Assembly (NCBI RefSeq): GCF_014202995.1
Contig: NZ_JACHIA010000010.1
Span: forward strand, 124,001 to 188,000
DNA length: 64,000 nt
Direction of reading: 5' to 3'
DNA from: Longimicrobium terrae
GTDB lineage: Bacteria > Gemmatimonadota > Gemmatimonadetes > Longimicrobiales > Longimicrobiaceae
Shown here: positions 19,417 through 27,342 of the stretch, piece by piece
Position numbering within the stretch: the first letter of the stretch is position 1
How the letters are laid out: the number at the start of each line of letters is the position of its first letter
The notes under the pieces: model-generated
The model's database searches: none
The model's input: only the letters and a program-made list of their open reading frames with translations
What the model was told of the DNA's origin: nothing
Translations under genes and position numbers: made by a program

Positions 19417-20166
19417 TCAGCGAACCCGCAGGGGGATGGTGGCTTCGCCGGGGACGGGATAGCCGTCCACGGTGGCCGGATTGAAGGCGATCATCCGCAC
19501 GTACTGCAGCAGGCGCTGGTTGGCGAACACGCGCGCCGCGCTGCGCTCCACGTGCGCGTCCGTCACCCGTCCCGACTCATCCAGCGCCACCCGCACCCAC
19601 ACCAGCCCGCCCTCGGCCATGGTGGGCGGCGGGGCGGAATCGCGGATGTCGCCCCATCCGGAATAGGTGCCGGCCAGCGCCGGATCGCTGCGCTGCACCG
19701 GCTCGGCGCGGCACTCCTGGCTGCGCGCCACACGCAGAACCGGCCGGGCGCCCAGGTCCACCCGCATCCGCACGCCCCATTCGCGCTCCGCCGGCTGCGT
19801 GGTGCGGCGCGCGGCAAACACCAGCCGCTGCACCGAATCCGCCAGCGCGTCGGTCACGCGGTGCTCCATGACGTCGCGGCGCACGTTGGTGCCGTCCTCG
19901 TCGTAGCGCATGGCCAGCAGCACGTGGCCGGCCGGCTGTCCCGCCTGGCTCCACAGGCGCGCGAGTTCTGTGGAAAGCGCGGCGGAGTCCACCATCGCGT
20001 CGGCGGAGGGCAGCTCGCGCGGGGCGCCGGCGCCGCGGCAGCCGCGGTCCGAGTCCGCCCGCGCGTCGCTCAGCTGCGAACTCTCATCCGCGGCGGAGGC
20101 GAACGGGGCGCAGGCGGCGGCCATCAGCGATGCGCCGACCAGGAGAATGCGGGGAGAGATGGGCAT
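19417..20166 (-). CDS. Lipoprotein with TonB C-terminal-like domain
   Basis: This 249-residue protein begins with a lipoprotein signal (LVGASLMAAACAPFAS). The C-terminal 90 residues resemble the TonB_C fold: LVWVRVALDESGRVTDAHVE, then FANQRLLQYVRMIAFNPATV and a final beta strand GEATIPLRVR. An earlier region (HVLLAMRYDEDGTNVRRDVM) may be a second, weaker copy. Unlike classic TonB there is no proline-rich spanner or inner-membrane anchor, so energy transduction is doubtful. The ATG at 20166 is preferred over an upstream frame extension. Confidence 0.78.
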   Translation of the reverse strand: MPISPRILLVGASLMAAACAPFASAADESSQLSDARADSDRGCRGAGAPRELPSADAMVDSAALSTELARLWSQAGQPAGHVLLAMRYDEDGTNVRRDVMEHRVTDALADSVQRLVFAARRTTQPAEREWGVRMRVDLGARPVLRVARSQECRAEPVQRSDPALAGTYSGWGDIRDSAPPPTMAEGGLVWVRVALDESGRVTDAHVERSAARVFANQRLLQYVRMIAFNPATVDGYPVPGEATIPLRVR

Positions 20167-20341
20167 GATGAGGCCCCACGGCACGGGAACGGGGCCGCGT
20201 GTCATGTAACAACGCGGTCACGGATGCGAGATGCTTCTGTCTCAGAGATAGTACCGACGCATCCGCAATGCCAGACTTTTCTCACCTTCTCCCATAATCG
20301 TTACGGACGGACTTTCTTTCCAGGATCGATGAAGATGCGCG

Positions 20342-20986
20342 TCAGCGGCAGGACGGCTCCGGCAGAGGGCCTGCCTCCGCCTCGAGAAAATCCCGCACCG
20401 CACCCTCCGTTTCGCCGATGGACCCCACCTCGCGGCCGTCCGGGGTGAACAGCCAGGTCCAGTCGTACGATCCGCCGGCCAGATGGTAGCGATGCTGGTC
20501 GACCAGCAGGTGGCCGGCGTATGAACCCGCGGGCACCACGTCCACGCTGTTGCCGGGGATCAGGTACCGTTCCGCACCGGTCGCCAGGTCGGCGACGTGG
20601 ACGGCGTTCGACGTCGCCCAGGCGGCACTCCGGAAGTAGACGCGCGCTCCGTCCGGCGAAAAGACGGGGCCGCGCAACCCTTCCAGGTTCCGCTCCGGCG
20701 CCTCGTCCGCGCGCGACTGCACCAGGCGGCGGAGACCGCTTCCATCCGTCCGCACGATCCAGATGGACGACGGCTCCCCGCCGGCGGCGCCCGTGCGGAC
20801 GAACGCCACCTGCGCGCCGTCCGCGGAAAGCCGCGGCTCCGAATCCTGCCCGGACCGGGTGAGGGTGCGCGCCTGGACCCCGCAGCGCGGGCGATACAGG
20901 ATGTTGCCGGCCGCGGCCTCGACGGACTGCGCACGCATCGGCGCGGCGATCAGGAGCGGCAGCAGTATCAGCGCGAGCGTTCTCAT
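20342..20986 (-). CDS. Exported beta-propeller-like (PD40/TolB-type) protein
   Basis: This 214-residue protein has a cleavable signal (LALILLPLLIAAPMRAQS). Blade-like repeats follow: SEPRLSADGAQVAFVRTG, SSIWIVRTDGSGLRRLV, PVFSPDGARVYFRSA and AVHVADLATGAERYLI. This is the TolB/PD40 pattern (xxPxxSPDGxxxxF). It is short for a full six- or seven-blade propeller, so it may be a partial propeller. The start is the ATG at 20986. It is divergent from the lipoprotein gene at 21215. Confidence 0.8.
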   Translation of the reverse strand: MRTLALILLPLLIAAPMRAQSVEAAAGNILYRPRCGVQARTLTRSGQDSEPRLSADGAQVAFVRTGAAGGEPSSIWIVRTDGSGLRRLVQSRADEAPERNLEGLRGPVFSPDGARVYFRSAAWATSNAVHVADLATGAERYLIPGNSVDVVPAGSYAGHLLVDQHRYHLAGGSYDWTWLFTPDGREVGSIGETEGAVRDFLEAEAGPLPEPSCR

Positions 20987-21214
20987 GGCGGGCAGCGGGT
21001 TTTGATGGGAACCGGGGATGACGGATGGCGGGCCGGTTCAAGGTAGGCGCGAAGCGTGATTACCGGAATCCCGCCATGATGCGCCTCTCGCGGAGCGGAT
21101 GAACATCGCGCGAACCGAACCTCCCGGCCGTGCGGGCGGGAGCGGATTGCACGCCATGGAGCGGCGGCATACGTTCAGCGGGTGAACCGGCCTACCCGCA
21201 GCCCCTGAGCTCCC

Positions 21215-21793
21215 ATGCGCGCATCCATCCTCGCCCTCGCCGTCCTGGCCGCCTGCGCTCCGGCAACCCGGGGCGGCACCACGCCCGGAGCGCCGGGGCA
21301 GACCGGCGCCACCGGCGGCGAAAACACACAGGTCATCGCCAGCGGCGACGCGCTCAGCGTGTCCACCTCCACGCAGTTCCGCCTGATCGGCGCGGACATC
21401 GCCGCGCCGGTGGACCGCGTATGGGCGGTGCTCCCCGCCGTCTACCAGGAACTGGGGCTGCAGGCGACCGCGGACGCGCCCCGGCGCACCGTGGCCGTGC
21501 GGGGCGCCGTCATCAGCCGGCGCTTTCAGGGCCGCAGCGCCACGCAGTTCTTTGACTGCGGCAGCGGCCAGTTCGGCGCGGAGATCGCCGCGCAGAACGA
21601 GATCCGCATGGATCTGCAGAGCACGGTGCAGCCCGGGAGCACGGCCGCCACTTCGCGCCTGGAGACGGGACTGCGGGCCAGCGCGCGCGGCGCCACGGGC
21701 GCCAACGCGCTGATGGCCGTCTGCCACACGAAGCAGACGATGGAGGCGCTGGTGGCGGAACGGGTGCGGCAGAAGCTCGGCCTCACCGGCTGA
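21215..21793 (+). CDS. Lipoprotein of unknown function
   Basis: This 192-residue protein starts with a very short lipoprotein signal (RASILALAVLAACAPA). The mature part has a Gly/Thr linker and then an alpha/beta domain containing IGADIAAPVDRVWAVLPAVY and a later Cys (FFDCGSGQFG, AVCHTKQTM). The first of these recalls the opening of START/polyketide-cyclase-like domains, but that is only a resemblance. A strong terminator follows. Confidence 0.72.
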   Translation: MRASILALAVLAACAPATRGGTTPGAPGQTGATGGENTQVIASGDALSVSTSTQFRLIGADIAAPVDRVWAVLPAVYQELGLQATADAPRRTVAVRGAVISRRFQGRSATQFFDCGSGQFGAEIAAQNEIRMDLQSTVQPGSTAATSRLETGLRASARGATGANALMAVCHTKQTMEALVAERVRQKLGLTG

Positions 21794-21819
21794 CATCCGC
21801 TACCCGCCACACGACGAAC

Positions 21820-21847
21820 GCGGGCCCGGAGTCCGGGCCCGCGTTTC
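21820..21847 (+). terminator. Intrinsic terminator
   Basis: GCGGGCCCGGA pairs with TCCGGGCCCGC with a 1-nt turn, followed by GTTTCTCC, 26 nt after the lipoprotein stop. Confidence 0.8.
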
Positions 21848-21910
21848 TCCATCTGCCATCTGGTCGATCGGTGTTGCCCGGCGGCGTTCTCTCCCCACCT
21901 GCCTTCCATC

Positions 21911-22267
21911 ATGAACCGCTCCGCCTTGCCCCCGCTCACGATGCTTTTTCCGTTCTTTTCTCCCGGACTGGCGCGCTGGATCCGCTGGGGTGCCGGGATC
22001 GGCGCCGTAGTGGGGTTCGCGCTCGCGGGGTACGTGTACTGGTACTTCATGCGCGGGCCCGGTTCGGCATCCATCGATGCCGGCGAGGCGTACGGCTATA
22101 TGGCGTTGCTGGCCGGATTTCCCTTCGTCCTGATCGGGATGGTGCTGGGAATGCCCGGAGTGATCGCGGGCACCGCATTGACCTGGGCGACGATCGGCGG
22201 CACCATCGCGGGAGTGATCGGCGTGATCGTCCGCCGTATCCGCGGAACCGATCTCCTGCCCGACTGA
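21911..22267 (+). CDS. Small membrane protein
   Basis: This 118-residue protein has three predicted membrane helices (about residues 26-46, 60-82, 84-105) and little else. The helices are Gly-rich (GIGAVVGFALAGYVYWYF, IAGTALTWATIGGTIAGVIG) and the C-terminus is basic (VRRIRGTDLLPD). I do not recognise a family. The ATG at 21911 is the only reasonable start. The stop is followed almost at once by repeat R1. Confidence 0.6.
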   Translation: MNRSALPPLTMLFPFFSPGLARWIRWGAGIGAVVGFALAGYVYWYFMRGPGSASIDAGEAYGYMALLAGFPFVLIGMVLGMPGVIAGTALTWATIGGTIAGVIGVIVRRIRGTDLLPD

Positions 22268-22284
22268 CGCCTTTTGGGCGCGCC

Positions 22285-22453
22285 GGAGCGGATGAATCCG
22301 CCGCTCCAGAAGCGCAAAGCCCCGACACAACGCGCTCCGCGCGATGTTCGGGGCTTCAACTGATCTGGCTCCCGCACGATTCCGGGGTGTGCTCCCTCTC
22401 CCACATCTGTTCGTGGGAGAGGGTCGTCGTGCGCAGCACGCGGGGTGAGGGCC
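22285..22453 (-). repeat. Composite repeat array R1-R3, minus orientation
   Basis: R1 at 22285-22362 has the middle variant CAACGCGCTCCGCGCGATGT, shared with the copy at 24.7 kb. R3 follows at 22385-22453. They fill the gap between two convergent genes. Confidence 0.85.
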
Positions 22454-22514
22454 CCAGCCCGCCGCCACGCCCATCCTTTGGTTCCACGAAGAATCCACCG
22501 CCCCAACAATCCCC

Positions 22515-24401
22515 TCACGCCACCGCCTGACGCCTCCCGTCATCCGGCCCGCGATCCCGATCCTTGTCCCGGTCGCGATCCCGCGGGGCCGGCTCGGGCT
22601 CCACCTCCGGCGCGGGCTCCAGGCTCAGCACGGGCACGCCCGGCTCCGGCGGCTCCGGACGCGCCAGCTGCCGCTGCACGGGGACGCTTTCCTCGCGCAT
22701 CCCCTTTCGCCGCGGCTCCGCGATCCACCCCGCCACGCGCTGCATGAAGCGCCACACGCCACTGGTTCCCGGACGCTGGTACGTGCCGTCCGACGGGTCC
22801 ATCCCCATCCGGTTAAAGACCTGCGTGAGCCATTCCGGCCCGTGCCCGCTCACCCCCAGCTCCGGCATCCAGCACTCCAACTCGCCCGCCGGCACCAGAA
22901 ACACGCCATACTCGGCCAGGTTGTCCAGCAGCAGTTCGAACTGGTCGCGCGCCTCGCCGTTCAGGCGATAGATGCCGCCGTCCTTGTAGTGCGCGTTGTT
23001 CATCTTCTGGTGCAGCAGGCGCCGCGACTGCTCCCACGGCTCCCAGAACACCTGCGGAACGAACGCCGCGTGCAGCAGGTCGCGAAAGTCCTCGCGCCCC
23101 TTGAGCAGGTCCAGGTCCAGAATGGCCGCCGCGGGCAGACCCATCTCGCGCAGCGGCCGGATGATGCGCCGCACCGTCTGCTTGTTCTGCGCGTTCAGGA
23201 ACACGCATCCGTCGGCCCCGCCGGAGCGGTGCGCCAGCATGCGGTCGTTGATCTCCTGGTAGTACACGCGGTCCGCGTCCGCCTCGCACACCACGGCGCC
23301 CTCGTGGAACATGGCGCCCAGCACGCCGGTGCTGCGCAGCAGCGGATCGCGCATCATGGCTTCCAGCTGGTGCGCGGCCAGCATGCGCGCGCCCGGAATT
23401 CCGTGCCGGTGCGTCAGCCGCACGATGTTCACCGCGTGGCCGGAAGTGACGCACCCCATCACGAAGTCCGGCGAATGGGTGGCCACGAGCACGTTGGCCC
23501 CCCGCTCCGCCGCCAGCTGCGTCAGCCGCCGCCCCAGCTTGCGCGTCAGTGGCGGATGAAGAAAGGCTTCCGGCTCGTCCACCAGCATGATGCGGTAGTC
23601 GGCGCTGAGCAGCGCGGCGGTCAGTCCGGTGAACGCGCGGATGCCGTCGCTCATTTCCGCGATGTCGGTGGCGCGGCCGTGAAAGGCGCGCGAGCGGTCG
23701 TCGGCGGCCTGCTCCTCGTCGTTGTCCAGCGGCGCGCGCTCCGACATCCGCACGCGAAAGTGCGAGCCGGCCGTGGGGTCCACGACAAAATAAAGGCCGA
23801 ACGCATCCGCCGTGATCTCGCGGATGCGCGCGCGAGCCTCGTGGTCGCGGAACAGCACGCCCAGGTGGTTGGTGGGATTGGCGGCCCGTGCCGCGGCGGC
23901 CTGCGGCTGCGTAAGCGCCAGCCGCGTCTGCCCGTCCAGCCGCAGCGTGAACAGCGCCAGCAGGTCGCGGCAGATGATGTCGAGTTCTTCGTCCGTGGGG
24001 TGGTCCACGTGCGCCGCCGCCGCAAGGAGCGCGGCGATGTCGATGGTGGCCTCCACCAGCGGCTCCGCCGTGTCCGTGGCGCGCCTGCGCGAATACTCGC
24101 CCGGTGACCGCAGACGGAGGACGGTGATCTCGTTTTCCGCCGTCGCGCCGTCCTTTACGCCCAGCGCCCGCGACCGCAGCATCTGCTCGATGGTGGCGTC
24201 AGACGGAAGCCTGATTCCCAGCTTGCGGATGATGTGGCGCGGCGAGTCGCCCCCGGACCCGATGAACTCCTCCACCTCGCGCAGGGCGAGGCTCTTTCCC
24301 GAGTTGTTGGGACCGACGAAGACCGTCATGGGGCCGGGCGTAAACCGAAGCGGTTCATCGCCTTCCGCCGCGCCGAAGCGCAGGGCTACAGACTTGAGCA
24401 T
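22515..24401 (-). CDS. OLD-like ATPase with TOPRIM-like domain
   Basis: This 628-residue protein starts with an SMC/OLD-type ATPase: Walker A at residues 30-37 (GPNNSGKS), Walker B in IMLVDEPEAFLHP, and the switch His in VLVATHSPDFVMG. The second half begins VCEADADRVYYQEI and later has AAILDLDLLKG, an order of acidic residues that fits the TOPRIM nuclease domain of OLD proteins. A Pro/Glu- and Asp/Arg-rich tail closes the protein. OLD proteins are nicking or degrading nucleases, often in phage defence; the Gabija A subunit belongs here, but no GajB-like helicase is adjacent. The stand-alone state suggests a class 1 OLD protein or a repair role. Confidence 0.8.
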   Translation of the reverse strand: MLKSVALRFGAAEGDEPLRFTPGPMTVFVGPNNSGKSLALREVEEFIGSGGDSPRHIIRKLGIRLPSDATIEQMLRSRALGVKDGATAENEITVLRLRSPGEYSRRRATDTAEPLVEATIDIAALLAAAAHVDHPTDEELDIICRDLLALFTLRLDGQTRLALTQPQAAAARAANPTNHLGVLFRDHEARARIREITADAFGLYFVVDPTAGSHFRVRMSERAPLDNDEEQAADDRSRAFHGRATDIAEMSDGIRAFTGLTAALLSADYRIMLVDEPEAFLHPPLTRKLGRRLTQLAAERGANVLVATHSPDFVMGCVTSGHAVNIVRLTHRHGIPGARMLAAHQLEAMMRDPLLRSTGVLGAMFHEGAVVCEADADRVYYQEINDRMLAHRSGGADGCVFLNAQNKQTVRRIIRPLREMGLPAAAILDLDLLKGREDFRDLLHAAFVPQVFWEPWEQSRRLLHQKMNNAHYKDGGIYRLNGEARDQFELLLDNLAEYGVFLVPAGELECWMPELGVSGHGPEWLTQVFNRMGMDPSDGTYQRPGTSGVWRFMQRVAGWIAEPRRKGMREESVPVQRQLARPEPPEPGVPVLSLEPAPEVEPEPAPRDRDRDKDRDRGPDDGRRQAVA

Positions 24402-24703
24402 CGTGTCGGGACACCCGGCGGGGCCATGACGGGAGCGCCGGGTGCGGGCTGTGGGTGCGCCGACGGTCGGGTCGCGGTCTGGGATGAGGATCTCGGAACG
24501 CAGGGCCCTGATTCAGGAGAGGAAAATCGCGAAAAGTGCGCCAGCCGCGCCGCAATCCCGCGCATCCGCCCGCCGTGCAAGCGCTTGGGCACGGATGCGG
24601 ACGATCGTGCACATGTACGAGCCGGACCGCCGTCCGCGCCTCTCCCGAGCGAATGGGAAAAGATCGTGCGAACGGACCAGCGTGATTGCCGCGCCCGGGT
24701 CTC

Positions 24704-24978
24704 CTGAGCGGATGAATCCGCCGCTCAAAGAACGCGTAAGCCCCGACACAACGCGCTCCGCGCGATGTTCGGGGCTTCAACTGCATTCGGGCGATGAACA
24801 ACGGTGGGGCCGCAGTCCGCGCAGGCGGACTTTGTGTCTATCGAGGCGCGGTTTCAACCGCCGGACAGAACCCCGCCATGCCCCCCGGATCTCTCCTCCA
24901 AGCCAATCTGGTGTGTGCTCCCTCTCCCACATCCGTTCGTGGGAGAGGGTCGTCGTGCGCAGCACGCGGGGTGAGGGC
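24704..24978 (-). repeat. Composite repeat array R1-R5-R3, minus orientation
   Basis: R1 at 24704-24784, R5 at about 24808-24868 (CAGTCCGCGCAGGCGGACTT) and R3 at 24911-24978. The flanking 24402-24703 and 24979-25045 contain no convincing gene. Confidence 0.85.
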
Positions 24979-25045
24979 GTCACTACACGCCGCGCACGAG
25001 CCACGATCTCGAGCACCCAATCATCCAACACCCGCCATCAGCCGA

Positions 25046-26110
25046 TCAGCCCGGACCCACCAGCGCCGCCACGCCCGCGTATGGATCCGCGTGGCTGCCC
25101 CGCGCCGCCTCCACGATGTCGTGCGTCGCGCGGCGGAAGTCGCCGCCGCGCGACTCGTACACGCGCTCGAACAGTTCCAGCCGCCGGTAGTAGATGCGCC
25201 GCGAAATCAGCGTGGCATTGTTCAGCGGATCGCGCGTAAAGCTGCCGAACGTGTCCACCCGCAGCCGCGGCCGCACGTCGCGCGCAAACCGCGCCTGCGC
25301 CTCGCTGAAGATGCGTTCGCGCTCGCGCAGCTTATCGTCGGCGGACAGGTCCGGGCGGGCGTACAGCGCCTCCAGATCATCCACCATCGCCTCCAGAAAC
25401 TCGCCGAACAGCAGGTCGTCGTGCCACGCGCCAGTCGCGGTCACGCAGGTCTGCGCCTGGGGCCCGTCGCGTCCGCAAAAGAACTCGATGGCGCCGCGGC
25501 CGCCCACGAAGTTGGCCAGGCTCTCGTTGAAGACCGCCTGCCCCGGGGCGTAAAAGGTGTTGTGGAACAGTTCGTGGATGACGGTATTCGCCAGCGAAAC
25601 CTCGTCGTAGCGCAGCAGCGTGCTGAGCAGCGGATCGTTGAACCAGCCCAGCGTGCTGAACGCGGCGGAAGGGCGCACGTACGTGTCGAAGCCGCGGGCC
25701 TGCAGGCGGCGGGCTTCCTTTTCCGCATCTTCCGGGTCAAAGAAGCCCTTGTACGGCACGCTTCCCGTGATGGGAAACCACCACGTGTACGGCTGAAAAC
25801 GATCGCGGTACGCGGCGGACACCACGGTCACCAGCGTGTCGGAATCCACCCGCGAAAAGAGCGTGTAGCTGTCGCCGGTATTGAGGCGCAGCGAATCCGC
25901 GGCGAACTGGCGGGCCTGCAGCACCAGCAGAAGCTTGTTGCGCGTGGGCGCGTCCGTGGCGGAATCCGCGACGATCGCGGCGATGGGCCGCCGCCGCGAC
26001 AGGATCTTTCCTTCTTCCCACGCGCCGCGCAGCACGTACAGTGGCGAGCACGCCGAAAGAGTGCAGAACGCCGCGAGTGCCGCCGCCAGCCGCCAGCCAG
26101 GTTTGATCAT
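25046..26110 (-). CDS. Putative aminopeptidase lipoprotein (PF10023-like)
   Basis: This 354-residue protein has a lipobox (LAAFCTLSACSP) and a zincin motif HELFH in NTVIHELFHNTFY with the downstream acidic ligand in NESLANFVGG, the pattern of the putative aminopeptidase family PF10023. That family is exported and little studied. The frame runs up to 26299 through Arg/Pro-rich sequence; the ATG at 26110 begins the signal peptide and is preferred. A candidate promoter lies at 26293-26321, implying a leader of about 175 nt. Confidence 0.88.
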   Translation of the reverse strand: MIKPGWRLAAALAAFCTLSACSPLYVLRGAWEEGKILSRRRPIAAIVADSATDAPTRNKLLLVLQARQFAADSLRLNTGDSYTLFSRVDSDTLVTVVSAAYRDRFQPYTWWFPITGSVPYKGFFDPEDAEKEARRLQARGFDTYVRPSAAFSTLGWFNDPLLSTLLRYDEVSLANTVIHELFHNTFYAPGQAVFNESLANFVGGRGAIEFFCGRDGPQAQTCVTATGAWHDDLLFGEFLEAMVDDLEALYARPDLSADDKLRERERIFSEAQARFARDVRPRLRVDTFGSFTRDPLNNATLISRRIYYRRLELFERVYESRGGDFRRATHDIVEAARGSHADPYAGVAALVGPG

Positions 26111-26473
26111 GCGTCCCACAAAGGCGCGAGGTCCGGTCCGTCGTTTCGCGCCCAATCTACCGACGCTCCTCGACACGCGCACCGGATGAGCCTGTGCCGA
26201 CCAATTCCCTCTCCCCGCTCCGCGGGAACGGGAGACCTCAGAGCGTACGGATGGCACGCCGCGGCGCGGAGCAATCGATGCCGACGGCCATCGTAACAAA
26301 TTTCCAAATTGCCGCGGTCAAGTCAGCGGCTCGGCCCCGAACGCGGCTCCGTGCCCTAACCTGTTGCGCCGTCGGGAGAAGCGGCCAGCGCCGCCGCCCG
26401 GGTCCGAAGACGATCCCGCTCCATCATCACCCCTGGCCGTGGAGATCGAGGAACGGGGCGCGAAAACCGGCCC
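26111..26473. other. Upstream region of the aminopeptidase gene
   Basis: This stretch holds a short R4 fragment (about 26205-26236, CCCCGCTCCGCGGGAACGGG), an AT-rich island around AAATTTCCAAATT (26298-26310) within a minus-strand promoter candidate, and otherwise no gene that I can support. Confidence 0.5.
26293..26321 (-). promoter_or_regulatory. Candidate sigma-70-type promoter, minus strand
   Basis: TTGACC (minus strand, 26321-26316), a 17-nt AT-rich spacer and TGTTAC (26298-26293). The -35 fits well and the -10 fits partly. It points toward the aminopeptidase gene. Confidence 0.4.
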
Positions 26474-26502
26474 TTGACAGACCGCCATTTCCCGGCTACA
26501 CT
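26474..26502 (+). promoter_or_regulatory. Strong sigma-70-type promoter of a small RNA
   Basis: TTGACA at 26474-26479, exactly 17 nt of spacer, TACACT at 26497-26502. This is the best consensus promoter I could find in the window. The expected transcription start is about 26509-26510, directly before the structured RNA. Confidence 0.8.
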
Positions 26503-26509
26503 CATCGCC

Positions 26510-26624
26510 ACTTGGGAGTCGCGTCCCGATGATCGCCTGCCTTGCCGCCCCGTGCGCAACGCAGGCTCCCCCTCCAACGCAGCAGTGCGGCGGACAGGGA
26601 TCATCAGGATGCGGCTCTTTTTTT
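26510..26624 (+). ncRNA. Rod-shaped small RNA of unknown family with its own promoter and terminator
   Basis: The roughly 115-nt transcript expected from the promoter at 26474 folds into one long imperfect hairpin. The basal stem pairs GAGTCGCGTCC (26516-26526) with GGATGCGGCTC (26607-26617), 11 bp including two G-U pairs. After a C/A mismatch, GATGATC (528-534) pairs with GATCATC (599-605). The helix continues as CCTG/CAGG and GCCG/CGGC toward an apical region at about 26550-26580. Seven Ts (26618-26624) follow immediately, so the basal stem also acts as terminator. No SRP GGAA tetraloop or conserved domain IV is visible, and the rod lacks the large central bubble of 6S RNA. The gene lies 560 bp upstream of the Y RNA cluster on the same strand. 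Confidence 0.72.
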
Positions 26625-27146
26625 GTTTCTGGCGGATTCGTTCCGCTTCACCCGTGCAGCAGGTACCGACTTCGATGATGGCGCACTTTGCGATTCCGGC
26701 GATTCTCAGCCCCGCGGCCCAGCCGCTGGGCACGGGACCGTCGTGCGCCCTGGTCGGGAACCCGGAATTCGACAAGACGGACACGAACGGACTCCGTGGT
26801 GCAGCCGGCAGCAGCCGGCGTGATACGGACCACATGAATGCGGGAAGAACAGCCGGGTGCGCGCCCTGACGCGCAACGGAACTGTTCACCGGGAGCGACG
26901 CTTTTTCGCCCCGCCCGCGCAACTGCCGGGCGGGGCGATTCTTTTTTGGACACGGCGCGGGAGGTGATCGGGATGGAAGGACGCGGAGGCTGACGGATGG
27001 ATGGGCCGGCGGGGCGTGAAGCACCGCCCGGGTGGACAAACGCGACCCCCCGCAGGAGGGGCGACACGTTTCCGCCGGCCCGCATCCGATCCGCCGCCAG
27101 ACAACGAACCGACTTTCGCCCGCGGCGCAGCGGGTTGGAAAGCCGC
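26625..27146. other. Region between the small RNA and the Y RNA cluster
   Basis: A plus-strand frame at 26674-26869 (64 residues) ends 37 nt before a strong terminator, but it has no good ribosome site and its composition is not convincing. The rest is G+C-rich with small hairpins. I see no supported gene. Confidence 0.35.
26907..26947 (+). terminator. Strong intrinsic terminator without an assigned gene
   Basis: CGCCCCGCCCG pairs with CGGGCGGGGCG over a 9-nt loop and is followed by ATTCTTTTTT. It must end a plus-strand transcript arising between 26.6 and 26.9 kb, or act as a back-up for the small RNA. Confidence 0.8.
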
Positions 27147-27173
27147 GATGCGGCCGGGGCAACCGGCCGCATC
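27147..27173 (+). other. Perfect hairpin 15 nt before Y RNA 1
   Basis: GATGCGGCCGG pairs with CCGGCCGCATC over the loop GGCAA, with no T-run after it. Its position suggests a leader structure of the Y RNA precursor or a processing site, not a terminator. Confidence 0.55.
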
Positions 27174-27187
27174 GCCCGGAACAACGT

Positions 27188-27311
27188 GGACCTGTAGCTC
27201 AGAGGCAGAGCGCTGACTCCCTCCCCACTTCCTTGCCCGTGCCGCGGGCCGGCGGCGGAGGGTTACCGACTGATAATCCAGAGGTCGCGGGTTCGAATCC
27301 CGCCGGGTCCA
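27188..27311 (+). ncRNA. Y RNA 1: Ro-binding hairpin inside a complete tRNA-Ile-like body
   Basis: The 124-nt element has a full tRNA frame. The acceptor GGACCTG/CGGGTCC forms seven pairs, and positions 8-9 are TA. The D arm is GCTC-AGAGGCA-GAGC, the variable loop AGGTC, the T arm GCGGG-TTCGAAT-CCCGC, and the discriminator A. Between positions 29 and 30 of the anticodon stem sits a 52-nt insert (27216-27267) whose arms CTCCCTCC and GGAGGG pair. Its 3' strand GGGCCGGCGGCGGAGGGTTA matches the Ro60-binding strand of Y RNAs (compare vertebrate GGUCCGAAGGUAGUGAGUUA), and its 5' strand contains CTTGCCC where Y RNAs have CUUGAC. Without the insert the anticodon arm is CTGGA-CTGATAA-TCCAG, anticodon GAU. 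Bacterial Y RNAs with tRNA-like domains (YrlA) are known partners of Ro60/Rsr, which is encoded 520 bp downstream. Confidence 0.85.
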
Positions 27312-27342
27312 CATCAGGCACTCCCCGCGAATTCGCCGGGGG

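Noticed and set aside
22515-24401. Complete Gabija defence system
   Set aside because: Only a GajA-like (OLD) protein is present; no UvrD-like GajB gene is adjacent on either side.
26510-26624. SRP RNA (ffs) or 6S RNA (ssrS)
   Set aside because: The rod lacks the GGAA tetraloop and asymmetric loop of SRP domain IV, and it has no large central bubble as in 6S RNA. It is left as an unknown family.
26674-26869. Small protein gene before the terminator at 26907
   Set aside because: No convincing ribosome site, biased composition and no recognisable motif; kept only as part of the gap description.
27216-27267. Group I intron in a tRNA gene
   Set aside because: Only 52 nt, with none of the P/Q/R/S core elements; the sequence instead matches the Ro-binding stem of Y RNAs.
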